Shown one piece after another: positions 54,523 to 64,000 of a DNA stretch of 64,000 nucleotides. The stretch's first letter is position 1. Every line of letters starts with the position of its first letter. Where the stretch lies: the NCBI GenBank assembly GCA_963680875.1, contig OY804590.1:23002640-23066639 (forward strand), in the 5' to 3' direction. The notes below the pieces were generated by a model that was not told the DNA's origin, did no database searches, and worked only from the letters and a program-made list of their open reading frames with translations. Source of the DNA: Bathymodiolus brooksi (Eukaryota; Mollusca; Bivalvia; Mytilida; Modiolidae). The translations under genes and the position numbers were made by a program.

Positions 54523-55772
54523 GCTCACCACATCTTAAAACTAGAGGCGCAGTGGGCTGAGCCTGTATCACTCACCTTTCATTCTGCTTTGAGGAAACTT
54601 AATACAGAACCTTCCATACATGTAGATGCTTCCTACTAAGTTTCGGTTCATATGGCTAAGCAGTTTCAAAGGAAAAGAATTTTTAGAAATCAGAAACAAG
54701 AATTGCATGTGGTGGCCATGTTTGCTAACCAATCGGGACGAAATGAGCAATATTCATAGAGGACATTCCATATATGCTTCCTAACAAGTTTCGGTGGTAG
54801 CCATGTTTGCTAACCGATCGGTACGAAATGAGCAATCTTCATAGAGGACATTCCATAGATGATTCCTACCAAGTTTCGGTGGTAGCCATGTTTGCTAACC
54901 GATCGGGAAGAAATGAGCAATCTTCAGAGGACATTCCATAGATGCTTCCTACCAAGTTTCGGTTGATTTGGCCAAGCGGTTTCAGAAGAGAAGGTTTTTT
55001 AAAATCAGCAAATTAGAAACAAGAATTGCCTGTGGCGGCCATGTTTGGTAATGGATCATAACAAAATATGCACTCTTTAGAGAGGACCTTCCATAAATGC
55101 TTCCTACCAAGTTCCAGTTCATTTGGCTGAGGGTTTACAAAGGAGAAAATTAAAATGTGAAAAGTAAACAGATGACAGACGACAGACACCAAGTGATGGC
55201 AATAGCTCATATTGTCTTTGGCAAGGTTTGCTAAAAAGAATATTAAAATGTGAATACCTACTTGTAATGTATAGAATAAACATGTAACTCTATCAGCATT
55301 GGTTAATTTCTAAGGGAGATAATGGCAAGAGTCATCTTTCTTTTATCAGTTTAGGCAAGAGTTATCTTTCTTTTAACAGAGGAGAAGATTTTTTAGATAT
55401 CAACCAATCAGAAACAAGAATTGCCTGTGGCGGCCATGTTTATTAATCGATTGGGACAAAATGAGCAAACTTTATAGAGGACCTTCCATAGATGCTTCCT
55501 ACCAAGTTTCGGTTCATTTGGCCAAGTGGTTTCAGAGGGGAAGATTTTTAAAAATCGGCCAATCAGAAACAAGAATTGCCTGTGGCGACCATGTTTATTA
55601 ATGGATCGGGACAAAATGTGCAATATTTAGAGAGGACCTTCTATAGATGCTTCCCACCAAGTTTCAGTTCATTTGGTTGAGGGGTTTCAGAGGAGAAGAT
55701 TAAAATGTGAAAACTTAACGGATGACAAGTGATGGCAAAAGCTCACATTGCCTTTGGCAAGGTGAGCTAAAA
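54523..55772. repeat. composite non-autonomous element with internal tandem units and 3' hairpin
   Basis: Starts GGGCTCACCAC and ends at a hairpin GCTCACATTGCC-TTT-GGCAAGGTGAGC followed by TAAAAA. The body repeats CAAGAATTGCCTGTGGCGGC, CATGTTTG.TAA, GAGGAC.TTCCATAGATGCT and CCTACCAAGTTTCGGTTCAT five or six times. A second, diverged end (AGCTCATATTGTCTTTGGCA, then TTTGCTAAAAA) at 55203-55238 shows two elements in tandem. No ORF. The class is unknown; a hairpin before CTAA resembles a Helitron end but the spacing is unusual. Confidence 0.75.
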
Positions 55773-55845
55773 ATAGGGAGACTTGACTTCTCCCTCAGAG
55801 AACATGACAGCCAATGCATGACAGAGACTTCAAAAAGCTTTAGAG

Positions 55846-56155
55846 ATACGTTAGTGGTGATGAACACTGATTACATAGGTAGTTACAAATTCACCTACAA
55901 TATGATTACAACCACAACGGCCCCCTCTGCATTAGTGAAATGTGGTCAATACTTATTTAGTGTTAAAGAACATAATGTTTTCACAACGATCCCCTCTGCA
56001 TAAGTGGAATGTGGTCAATACTTATTTACAGTGTTAAAGAACATAAACATTCCAACTGAAATAAACCAATATCAAATGACAAACTTTATCACATAGTGTT
56101 GTATCAAGTGCACCTCACCATGAGTGGAATTCAAACTCACCCCTTCAACAAGACA
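55846..56155 (-). repeat. SINE family A pieces around a 70-bp direct repeat
   Basis: The head region (GTTAGTGGTGATGAACACTG) is at 55850 and the body region (TGACAAACTTTATCACATAG, CAAGTGCACCTCACCATGAG) at 56076. Between them CCCCTCTGCAT.AGTG.AAT and GTGGTCAATACTTATTT are duplicated (55921 and 55990). Confidence 0.6.
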
Positions 56156-56202
56156 TGTGTCATTAATAACAAGATGTAACCACAATATTTAGTAAACCTT
56201 TT

Positions 56203-56215
56203 TTTATTTTTTATT
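56203..56215 (-). terminator. polyadenylation signals of LSG1
   Basis: Two overlapping AATAAA hexamers on the minus strand begin about 13 bases past the stop codon (56228), which would give a very short 3' UTR. A signal further downstream may be used instead. Confidence 0.45.
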
Positions 56216-56227
56216 GTATCAGTCAGA

Positions 56228-56434
56228 TTAATCTGCATCATGGTCTTTATACTGTCTTCGTAATTTTTCCTTCTTTTTCGCATTGTGATGTTTTTTCCAC
56301 GGTTTTTCATTTAAAGATTGTGTACTGGTACCGGGAAAAGATGTACTAGATTCTGACCCTATTTGTTTCACACCTTCAACACGAGTAAAGTTAGATACTC
56401 CAGTTGTTCCTTTAGAATGAGCTTTAGGCTGAAT
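56228..56434 (-). CDS. LSG1: LSG1 terminal exon
   Basis: Acceptor TTATATTCCAG, 68 codons and TAA. It carries the lysine and arginine-rich C-terminus ([20 protein letters not shown]), which fits rRNA or pre-60S contact. Confidence 0.92.
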   Translation of the reverse strand: MQPKAHSKGTTGVSNFTRVEGVKQIGSESSTSFPGTSTQSLNEKPWKKHHNAKKKEKLRRQYKDHDAD

Positions 56435-59400
56435 CTGGAATATAAACAATTCATAAAAAAAAAAAAAGTTTATAAATATAATTAATCCCACAATTTTTTC
56501 TTATATTAGAAATTACAGCGGGACTGTCAGTTTAATTGGTGGAAGAAAATGAGAACACCACTAACCTGCTACATGGGTTAGGGTTAGAGTAATGGTGTTT
56601 AATGCCACTTTCAACAATATTTCAGTTTAATCATGGCAGTCAGTATTACTGGTGGAGGAAACCAGAGTATCCAGAGAAAACCACCGACCTGTCGCAAGTC
56701 ACTGACAACATTTATGGCCCCGTAACTATTTGAATGTTATGCCAAGCTATATATTTACGACAACAGCCATCTTGTATATTATGGTATTTTGTTTCATTTT
56801 TAAAGAGAACAACATAAATACAATGGCTGAGGTGATACATTGTTAATAATAACCAATAACTATTAACCAATGAAATGAGGTATATGTTCCCACATTGACT
56901 CTAATATCCCGGAACCCTTGCTTCATCAATTACTACACCTACTTGCCACCATAGTGGCATGCAGCCAACAGTTGATCAATCTAAGATTTTTATACATACC
57001 TTTGTGAAAAATTCTTTGTCTAATTTGGACTGTGTTGGGGCAGATGCCTAAAAAATAAAATAGTATCTATATCATATTTCTCATTTAATAAATTGTTTTA
57101 GATATGTTGTAGAACAAGCTATGGTAGATATTTTTGTAAAAGGTTTTTGTAAGATAATTTTGCTGAAGTTTTTCATAAACAATTATGGGTTGACATAGAA
57201 AATGACAAAGTGGTGAAAGGGCTGTACCTCTGGTGTGCTTGTGGAAACTTAAAAAAAAAAAATTCTAATAAAAAAAAAATCAATCTGTAGTATTAAATAA
57301 AATACTATAGTTAAACTGATTACACACTTTTTCTTTAAATAGAGTCGTGTTCACCTCCTGAAAAATTTAATTAATATACAGTCAAACCTGCCCATGAGGT
57401 CACCTCTATTAAAAGATCACATTTATCTTGTCCTGTTATAGAAAATATCATATGAATTTATCCTCTTTTAAGAGGTCACCTGTCTTAAAAGGCCACTTTT
57501 TGTTTGTCCTAAAGGTGACCTCTTAACACACGTTTGAATTTATCTTGTGCTTTTAATACCAAATTATTTGACCTATTAAAAACACAAATCACAGAAGTTT
57601 GGTGTCTCATTGAGTCATAAATAATTTAGTTTAATAGTTACCTTAAGTGAGGCTGACACTACTTTTTTCTTGTCCTCTGGTATGACTGTACAGGTACAGT
57701 TAAATTCCTCAGGATCTGTTCCTGGAGGGTTTATACAGTACAGCAGTTTTCCCTATAAATAAACATTTACTATTTAAAAAGATCTTTACTTATTAAAGAT
57801 GAACTCTCATATTTGCTGTGCAAAGTTACATCACAGATAATCATGTTATATTAACATTCTACAAAGTTTGTTTTACCTTTAACTATAGTTCACGACAATA
57901 ACGTACAGGAGATAAAATAGGGCAAAAAAATATACCTGTGTTTCCACTAACCCTACTGACCCTAGTTTTTAGTGTGTACCCTAAAAATTTATATTGCCAT
58001 TTTTGGACAAGCACTGCATACTGTGAAATCATTATTAATCGTGGGGTTTTAATTTTCTGATTTCGTGGTCCACGTAAACCATGAAAATAAAAATCTAACG
58101 AAATACAATTTTCCCAATGATTGTTGCCTGTAATGTTTGAAACCATGCATTCAAGAACCCATGGATCAATGCACTCTGTAGAAACCCAGAAAATTGGTGT
58201 CAACGAACAAAAGTACTGTCACAGTAAGTCAGATCCTTATCCTGTACAACCTACACGTAGGTAAAACAAAAGTACATGTAGCTACGTGTACAATCTAGGT
58301 AAATAAAAGTACATGTAGCTATGCAGAAACACAGGTATTTTTGGAGCCTAATTAGTTCTCTATAGTATGCAGTGATGGAATAAGATGTAAATTATATAAA
58401 TTTGTACAACATATTCAATTCTTACACTTTATTAACACCTGGTATCAAAACATTAATTATCACCTTTATATTATTGATTATTAATGAACACCTTTATATT
58501 GTTTACTATGATCAGAAGAACACACATCAAGACATGCCTACGTCATGTCATTTATACACCGCAGATTTACATTGAGGTAGATTCACAACTCAATGGGGCA
58601 ACAAAAAACATATCAATGGGGAGGATGAAAGGTATACAATTGGGCGGATTTAAAAATGTATAAATTTCGGAAGTTCTTTGTCTAATATCTATGGATCGTT
58701 TTCTGGTGAGCAGTTATTCTATGAGTTTTTATCTACTATTCGTTATCTTGTTTGCCCATTATTTGTTTGCGTCTTAATTATTTTGAACTCCATTTCACGA
58801 CTTTTTTTAACATGTACGTGTAGCAGTGGGTGATTAGATTTTACAAATATTTGAATTAAGACAAGCGAATACACATGTTAATTACAGGTAAAAATACAGG
58901 TAAGTAAAACAATTAAACAATCTATCCGCCCCATTGCAAACTTTTTTCCGCCCCTTTGATACTTTTTTTATAAAAGCAAATCCGCCCCAATAAATGTTTG
59001 CCTTATACACAATAACAGGCAATTGCAGATTCATACAGGGAGGTCATGTGCACCATCTCTAAAAATAATCGTCCAATGATTGTTGTTAGACAATACTATG
59101 TTTTTTATTACTATTTTCATCATTTCAAAACTAATTCTCAGGAGCTTATAAGGGGCTTTGCCCCACCAGTCTATGGCCTGGACTAATGGGGGACATTAGG
59201 TTCTTCATTTACAAAATGTGTGCCCCTCTAACATAAAATCCTGCATCCACGCCTGATAGGAAGATAATTCAAATACAAACAAGAAAATACATTTAACAAA
59301 TATGAGGCTTACATAATGCAATCTTGGTCTCATCAAATTTTTCCAATTAAATAAAGGGCCATTGTGGTCGTGATCGCATGGTAGCTGGATTTAAAAATAC

Positions 59401-62008
59401 CTATGCAATCAGTGCCTATCACCACTAAAGTTGTGAGTTCAAACCCCGTTCATGGCGAGGTGTACTTATACAACATTATGTGATCAAGTTTGTCAGTGAC
59501 TTGCGACAGGTCAGTGGTTTTCTTCGGGTATTCTGGTTTCCTCCTTCAATAAAACTGACCACTATGATATATCTGAAATATTGTTGAAAGTGGCGTTAAA
59601 CACCATAAACCATAAACCAAACCAATTAAATAAAACACTGCTTTAATTTGTGAAATAACGTTTAAACAAAATTGGAATCAATCTTTTTTTCTTCAATGAA
59701 TTTCCATCCTTCCCATATAAAATCAAATAATCACTGTATTTGATTTTATTACATGTTCAACCTGTGTTAACTTTAGACCATACATGTATCTGGGAAAGGT
59801 TTCCAGTTTGGGTACTTCTCCTTTATGACAATACTCTAATTTCAGGGAGCCAGCTATGCAATTTACCACTCTCTTTCTTTTGACCCATCAGATCATTCAG
59901 CACTTGATACAAGCATGCCAATCACCAAAGACACACTCGTTCTGCATAAATAACAGGAACAATTAGTTGAGGATTTGTGCACAAAAGAGAATGAGCTCTT
60001 CATTTTTATAAAATGGGGTTGCATTTTCAGATTATATGGTCATTTTCACAATCTCCCCTCATAGATCCAACTCTTATACTGTATTGTAGAAAGGTAAATT
60101 CTATTGATACTTACATTAACATAATCTTTTAGTATGTATCTAGATGTTCTTGGACAGTCTGGTAAACCATTAGATGTCATATATCCCCTCATCACTGTAA
60201 AACACAATCATCAGTTTTAACATGCTTAGGCTAGGGTTATGGTGTTTAATGACATCTTCAACAATATTTCAGCTATATCGTGGCGGTTAGCTTTACTGAT
60301 GGAGGAAACCTCAGTACCCGGAGAAAACCACCAATCTGCCGTAAGTCACATAAAGTTGAACATATTTTGGTAGTTTTTTGTTTTTTCGAATATTTTGCCT
60401 GTTTAATTATTCTAAATAAATTTAAATAAATAAATACCTAACTCTTATTTTCTTAGAGGGGATGTCGTGGTCCCGATCATACCCTGTGCAATCAGTGCCT
60501 ATCACCACTAACGTTGTGAGTTCGAATACCGCTCATGGTGAGATGAACATTTTACAACATTATGTGATAAAGTTTCATTGTTTATATGTCAGTGATTTGC
60601 GGCAAGTCGCTGGTTTTCTTCTGTTTCCTCCACCAATAAAACTGACCACCATGATATAACAGAAATATTGTTGAAAGTGGCATTAAACACCGTTTTTGGT
60701 CTGTAATCATAACTCTATTTTCTAAGATCATGACATTCTGAAAATGTTTGTATAAAAACATATGGACTCAATTTCACTTTTACTCCAGCATTTTTTGCAG
60801 ACACACTTTGTGTAGAATAAAACTCATATTGACACCTATTCACTTTCACTTACCTATTATGTATTATTGCATATCAGAATAAAAATCATATATTTAATTG
60901 GCTGAACACTCTCCATGTGACCTTCAGTATTCTGTGATATAGACTGGAATGCTGATATAGACCGGTCCAAAAATCATGTATAGACTGGTACTACTGGTCT
61001 ATACACGGATATTTGTTTGTTTACGTTTTAATAAATTACAATGTTACTTGTAATCTCATTTTATTTCTCATTCAAACAATTGCTGTAGTCAATTCAAATT
61101 AGGTAATAACGAAGGTGATAACGCCTAGGGAAACCTTCAATGATCCTGATTAAAAATGTCTATGCATTAATATTGTATGCGTCAGATTCTGGTCTTCAAT
61201 GCAATAAACACAATAGTTACTGATATCTATATGGAGTGAAATATCAGGATAGACAGACTGCCCTTGGGTCATGGTATGGAGCAGTGGAAATGATACTGCC
61301 CGAGCCGGAGGCAAAGGCAATATCATCCCTTGGGCAGTCTGTATATCCTGATATTGCCCTCCATATCAGTAACTATTATATAAATATAACAATAATAGTC
61401 TCAGAGGAGATATATTGTAATACACTGGAAGTAAAAGGAGAATCTGTTTCTGCTATGATCAAAATGACAAAAATATTTTCAGTTGTTAATTCTATGGAAA
61501 GGAAATTGGCAGGAATTCTCATGCAGACATTTAACCACCATGGTGATTATAGGGGTTAGGGTTAGAGTTATGGTGTTTAATGCCACTTTAACAATATTTC
61601 AGTTATATCATGGCGGTCCGTTTTATTGGTGGAGGAAACCAGAGCACCCAGAAAAAACCACATACCTGCCGCAAGTCACTGACAAACTTTATCACATAAT
61701 GTTGTATCGAGTACACCTCGCCGGAGTGGGATTTGAACTCACAACTTTAGTGGTGATAGGCAATAATTGCATAGGTTGCTGCAAATAAAACTATCATACA
61801 AAACACCCACGACGATTATAAATATTACAAAAATTTAAGCAGTTGGTCAAACATGCTAAGAATATGAAATAAAAATATACAAACTTCCGTAGGTATTCAA
61901 TAATTCATATGCTGTCGGTGGTCTGTTGGGATCCTCTCCTTCCAGTGGGAGAGGTATATTGATGCCATACATCTCCTCAAGTATATCCTTGGGTATGTGA
62001 TGACATAC
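56228..62008 (-). CDS. LSG1: LSG1, large 60S subunit nuclear export GTPase 1, last five exons in the window
   Basis: Five minus-strand exons join in frame: 62008-61885, 60194-60115, 57752-57642, 57047-57000, 56434-56228. The product of about 189 residues follows the C-terminus of animal LSG1 in order: [77 protein letters not shown], and the basic end [23 protein letters not shown]1 is a cytoplasmic circularly permuted GTPase that releases NMD3 from maturing 60S subunits. The GTP-binding motifs lie on upstream exons beyond the right edge. The first exon's acceptor (GACAAG) is weak and its 5' border is the least certain. Introns are full of SINEs and MITEs, none of which breaks an exon. The exon match is by recall of the family; phases and splice sites are read directly. 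Confidence 0.93.
56568..56715 (-). mobile_element. SINE family A, tail half
   Basis: GGTTAGGGTTAGAGTAATGG, TTAATGCCACTTTCAACAAT, GGTGGAGGAAACCAGAGTAT, then CACCGACCTGTCGCAAGTCA. It is in an LSG1 intron. Confidence 0.8.
57000..57047 (-). CDS. LSG1: LSG1 exon, 48 bp
   Basis: Acceptor TTTATTTTTTAG, codons [16 protein letters not shown], donor GTATGT. Both phases are 0. Confidence 0.88.
57382..57538. mobile_element. foldback MITE with AGGTCACCT-type inverted repeats
   Basis: Left TCAAACCTG..CATGAGGTCACCT, right AGGTGACCTCTTAACACACGTTTGA. Internal copies of AGAGGTCACCTGTCTTAAAA and GGCCACTTTTTGTTTGTCCT make it self-complementary. It lies in an LSG1 intron. Confidence 0.75.
57642..57752 (-). CDS. 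LSG1: LSG1 exon, 111 bp
   Basis: Acceptor ATTTATAG, 37 codons starting [17 protein letters not shown], donor AAG|GTAACT. The motif after RYILKDYV is typical of LSG1. Confidence 0.92.
58080..58235. repeat. dispersed repeat shared with 1783-1895
   Basis: ACGAAATACAATTTTCCCAA, TGTTGCCTGTAATGTTTGAA and TTGGTGTCAACGAACAAAAG. This copy is longer on the left. Confidence 0.6.
58236..59350. other. LSG1 intron DNA, nothing further recognised
   Basis: Includes a short direct repeat (TAGGTAAA.AAAAGTACATGT, 58258 and 58297). No exon-like ORF. Confidence 0.5.
59354..59612 (+). mobile_element. SINE family A, full length
   Basis: GGCCATTGTGGTCGTGATCG, A-box-like CATGGTAGCTGG, B box GTTGTGAGTTCAAACCCCG, tail GAAATATTGTTGAAAGTGGC then GTTAAACACCATAAACC. 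Confidence 0.88.
60115..60194 (-). CDS. LSG1: LSG1 exon, 80 bp
   Basis: Acceptor GTTTTACAG, donor AAT|GTAAGT. Two bases complete a Met codon, then [20 protein letters not shown] and LKDYVN. Confidence 0.92.
60228..60350 (-). mobile_element. SINE family A, tail half
   Basis: GGGTTATGGTGTTTAATGAC, ATATCGTGGCGGTTAG, GTACCCGGAGAAAACCACCA. It lies 34 bp from an LSG1 acceptor without disturbing it. Confidence 0.8.
60456..60692 (+). mobile_element. SINE family A, full length
   Basis: GGATGTCGTGGTCCCGATCA, TGCAATCAGTGCCTATCACC, B box GTTGTGAGTTCGAATACCG, tail GAAATATTGTTGAAAGTGGC. Confidence 0.85.
61212..61377. mobile_element. foldback MITE, 166 bp
   Basis: Ends AATAGTTACTGATAT and ATATCAGTAACTATT. 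Longer arms include GGATAGACAGACTGCCCTTG and its complement. The centre is GCCCGAGCCGGAGGCAAAGG. Confidence 0.85.
61555..61815 (-). mobile_element. SINE family A, full length
   Basis: GGGTTAGGGTTAGAGTTATG, TTAATGCCACTTTAACAATA, GGGATTTGAACTCACAAC and TTAGTGGTGATAGGCAATAA, ending at CACGACGATTATA. Confidence 0.85.
61885..62008 (-). CDS. LSG1: LSG1 exon, 124 bp
   Basis: 41 codons plus one base: [20 protein letters not shown] to NTYG, donor GGAA|GTTTGT. The acceptor GACAAG is not pyrimidine-rich, but no other AG occurs for about 50 bases upstream. The homologous segment in animals is preceded by a VPPVSL-like sequence, which must be on the previous exon outside the window. Confidence 0.82.
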
Positions 62009-62354
62009 CTTGTCGTGTGTTAAGGATATCATAAAATATATCACAATGCAAACAGGTGAACAGACAATCTAATTAATGATTGATTAATTGGTGATTAACA
62101 CCAACTGTAGCAGTATTTCAGCTATATGGTGATACATTAACATATAACTACATCCTGTTTGGGGTCATGTCATATAACCTTTCATTCAAGGTTGACAGTC
62201 CAATCATATGTTAAACAGTTAAATATATTGACCAATCGACAACACCTCTGTGGTGATTATTCGTTTTTAATACTTAAATATGAAGTTCGTTCATCATTGA
62301 TTGGTTTGTTGAAAATATGAACCCTGATGGGACCCTAAGCAGGATGTTATTCAA

Positions 62355-62518
62355 GAAATAAATCATGGAAGCCAGATTGTGTTTTGAGTTTTAACACGGG
62401 GTGGCAGATATATGATATTAGTATTTTATCCTGAGCCAGAGGAGAGGGATAAAATTTACTAATAGCCGCCAACCCATGTTAAAACTCAAAACACATTCTG
62501 GCTTCCATGAATTATTTC
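62355..62518. mobile_element. foldback MITE, 164 bp
   Basis: GAAATAAATCATGGAAGCCA at the left and TGGCTTCCATGAATTATTTC at the right. The arms continue through GTGTTTTGAGTTTTAACA.G and its complement, with an inner pair ATTAGTATTTTATCC and GGATAAAATTTACTAAT. The centre is TGAGCCAGAGGAGAGG. Confidence 0.87.
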
Positions 62519-62884
62519 CATTCTGATATGTCTAAGAGTACAAATACGGTAGTATACTTTGATTGGAAGACGGTTATTTATTATATTTACATTTGCGGAC
62601 AATGTCGCACACAATTTATGCTGTCATATTCGAGCAGACGATAATTCATCAAAATGTTCATTTACGATGGGAAAGTCAGTCACATGCACCGCCGCATGTG
62701 CTAATGAGATTATACCCAATCGATAAATCGCTCGTTTGTTTACAAAGCGAAAGAAGGACGTCATGTTAGAATAAATGTTAAGTGTATTGTCAAAGAAAAA
62801 AAAAGAAAAAAAAAATATAACAAACATCTAATTAAAATACTAGGATACCTGTATATCAAAGGGGAAAATGTACATGTATGTGGT

Positions 62885-63340
62885 TTGGGCGAGTGAGTGC
62901 ACGATTGTTGTTTAATGCCAAATGAGCAATTTTTCAGCTATAACAAGTTACATTTCAATAAGATAATGATGATGCACTATGTACTAAACTATTTTCCCCT
63001 ATCTAGATTTTTCTAGACTTTTGATATGGTATTGAGAAGACATTTTGACACAAGAAAATCCACAGTTTAAGTCTTTTACAATTAGTTTGAGGTTTGGCTA
63101 TTTTTTTCCATAGATTGACTGGATGATGATGAAGTGCACTATGTACTAAACCAACACACTTAGTGGTATTTTTATGGTGTTAGCTGACTGAAACAACAAT
63201 CCATGGCTAGACATGTCACTCCATTCAGACATATTATCCTGATTCTGATCCAACCATTCTTTGTTCTTACTCTTTAATGTTGCGTACCTATTTTATACGT
63301 CTTTGGCTTGATCTGATGCAGTTGTACGTGGTTTGAAAGG
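62885..63340 (-). mobile_element. SINE family B split by about 160 bp with a duplicated flank
   Basis: Tail GATTGTTGTTTAATGCCAAA at 62900, body CTGACTGAAACAACAATCCA and GACATGTCACTCCATTCAGA from 63186. The junction string GATGATG.ACTATGTACTAAA, or a close variant, occurs at about 62966 and 63127, which is either a long target duplication or a local duplication. Confidence 0.65.
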
Positions 63341-63344
63341 TCCT

Positions 63345-64000
63345 TTGTAAAAACATGCAATGATTAAAGGTGAATGATCTGCATGTTATTGAAATTAAGT
63401 GTGGGAAAATTCTACGCAAACATGTTTATGTTTTCAATAATTGGCTTCTGACATTTCCGTGTTTTTATTTTCCCATATCAACACTAACGTTCATTACACT
63501 TTGAAAGTTAGACTTTCTAAAATTAGGCATTTATACAATAAAACAAAAATAGGCATCTATATAAAAAAAAAAACATCTCCTAGAATAATTTCAATATGAT
63601 TCACCCTAAATTAACACACATTTAAACAAGAAATGAATTACCACTGAATTAAGAGTCGATAATACAAAAAAAATAGTGCATTCAATTTTTCCACTGATCT
63701 GCAGTAAAACTGTCAAAGTTTGAATTACTTATAATAATAACAATCTTCCAATTTGTCGGGTTTTTTTTGGTTTTTTGGATGTCAGGTAACCCCATCAACA
63801 GTATATATCAAAAACAGAAATGGTCATTATCCTAAGTATATATAATACATGGAATGAAAATTTCAGATAATTAATGTGCAGACAAACAGATATAAGCATG
63901 TCAATCATATAAACAATATAATACTATACAGAAAAACCCATCTTTGCACTTTAGGGCCTCTTGTTTGGAAGATGGATGATGACAACAACGACAGACCTGT
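63345..64000. other. AT-rich end of window, nothing recognised
   Basis: This would be intron or upstream sequence of LSG1. No exon with splice borders and no repeat match was seen. Confidence 0.5.

Noticed and set aside
62563..62827. additional LSG1 exons near the right edge
   Set aside because: Neither strand shows a segment resembling the VPPVSL-type sequence that should precede the 62008 exon, and no in-phase splice-bounded ORF is seen.

Overview
The window is nuclear DNA of an animal, most probably a bivalve mollusc and perhaps a mytilid mussel. The composition is AT-rich. Genes are split by short exons with GT/AG borders. Between them lie tRNA-derived SINEs, 5'-truncated LINEs, foldback elements and satellites of the kind that fill molluscan genomes. 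The species assignment is an inference from repeat style and was not tested. There are no operons, CRISPR arrays, rRNA genes or free tRNA genes.

Genes. (1) The main feature is a three-member family of intronless coding sequences for secreted, histidine-rich proteins of about 685 residues (17871-19946, 37409-39460, 49601-51652, all +). I do not recognise the family. Each gene has the same plan: a TATATATAA box, a short noncoding first exon with a GTAAG donor, a 5'-UTR intron of 1.3-2.6 kb, and an acceptor exactly 9 nt before the ATG. Copies 2 and 3 differ at three residues and belong to a tandem segmental duplication (about 33.5-41.1 kb and 41.5-53.4 kb). (2) The last five exons of LSG1, a 60S-export GTPase, lie on the minus strand at 56228-62008. 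(3) A first coding exon of a LITAF-domain protein is at 25087-25298 (-). (4) A terminal exon of an unidentified gene, possibly with a papain-like fold, is at 546-848 (+). (5) There is a broken Rac-like exon at 8595-8782 and an orphan candidate exon at 12761-12848.

Mobile DNA. Two non-LTR retrotransposons are present with frameshifts (26.87-30.52 kb +, and 42.08-47.21 kb -). The first family has left at least five 3'-end fragments that finish in the same hairpin. A degenerate HARBI1-type transposase (30.5-31.4 kb, -) and two MITEs with TTA target duplications point to PIF/Harbinger activity. Two SINE families, a roughly 200-bp GATACC-type repeat family, several foldback elements and five tandem arrays (52, 23, 33, 64 and 118 bp) account for most of the remainder.

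Most interesting signals. Four copies of a roughly 180-bp dispersed repeat each carry an antisense-oriented hammerhead-ribozyme-like core, and one is a 178-bp tandem dimer. This is the architecture of animal retrozymes. A second, differently built hammerhead-like motif sits in the spacer between the two halves of the gene duplication. The duplication also works as a clock: differences between its halves show which transposon insertions, deletions and satellite expansions came after it, while the duplicated proteins changed almost only at synonymous sites.
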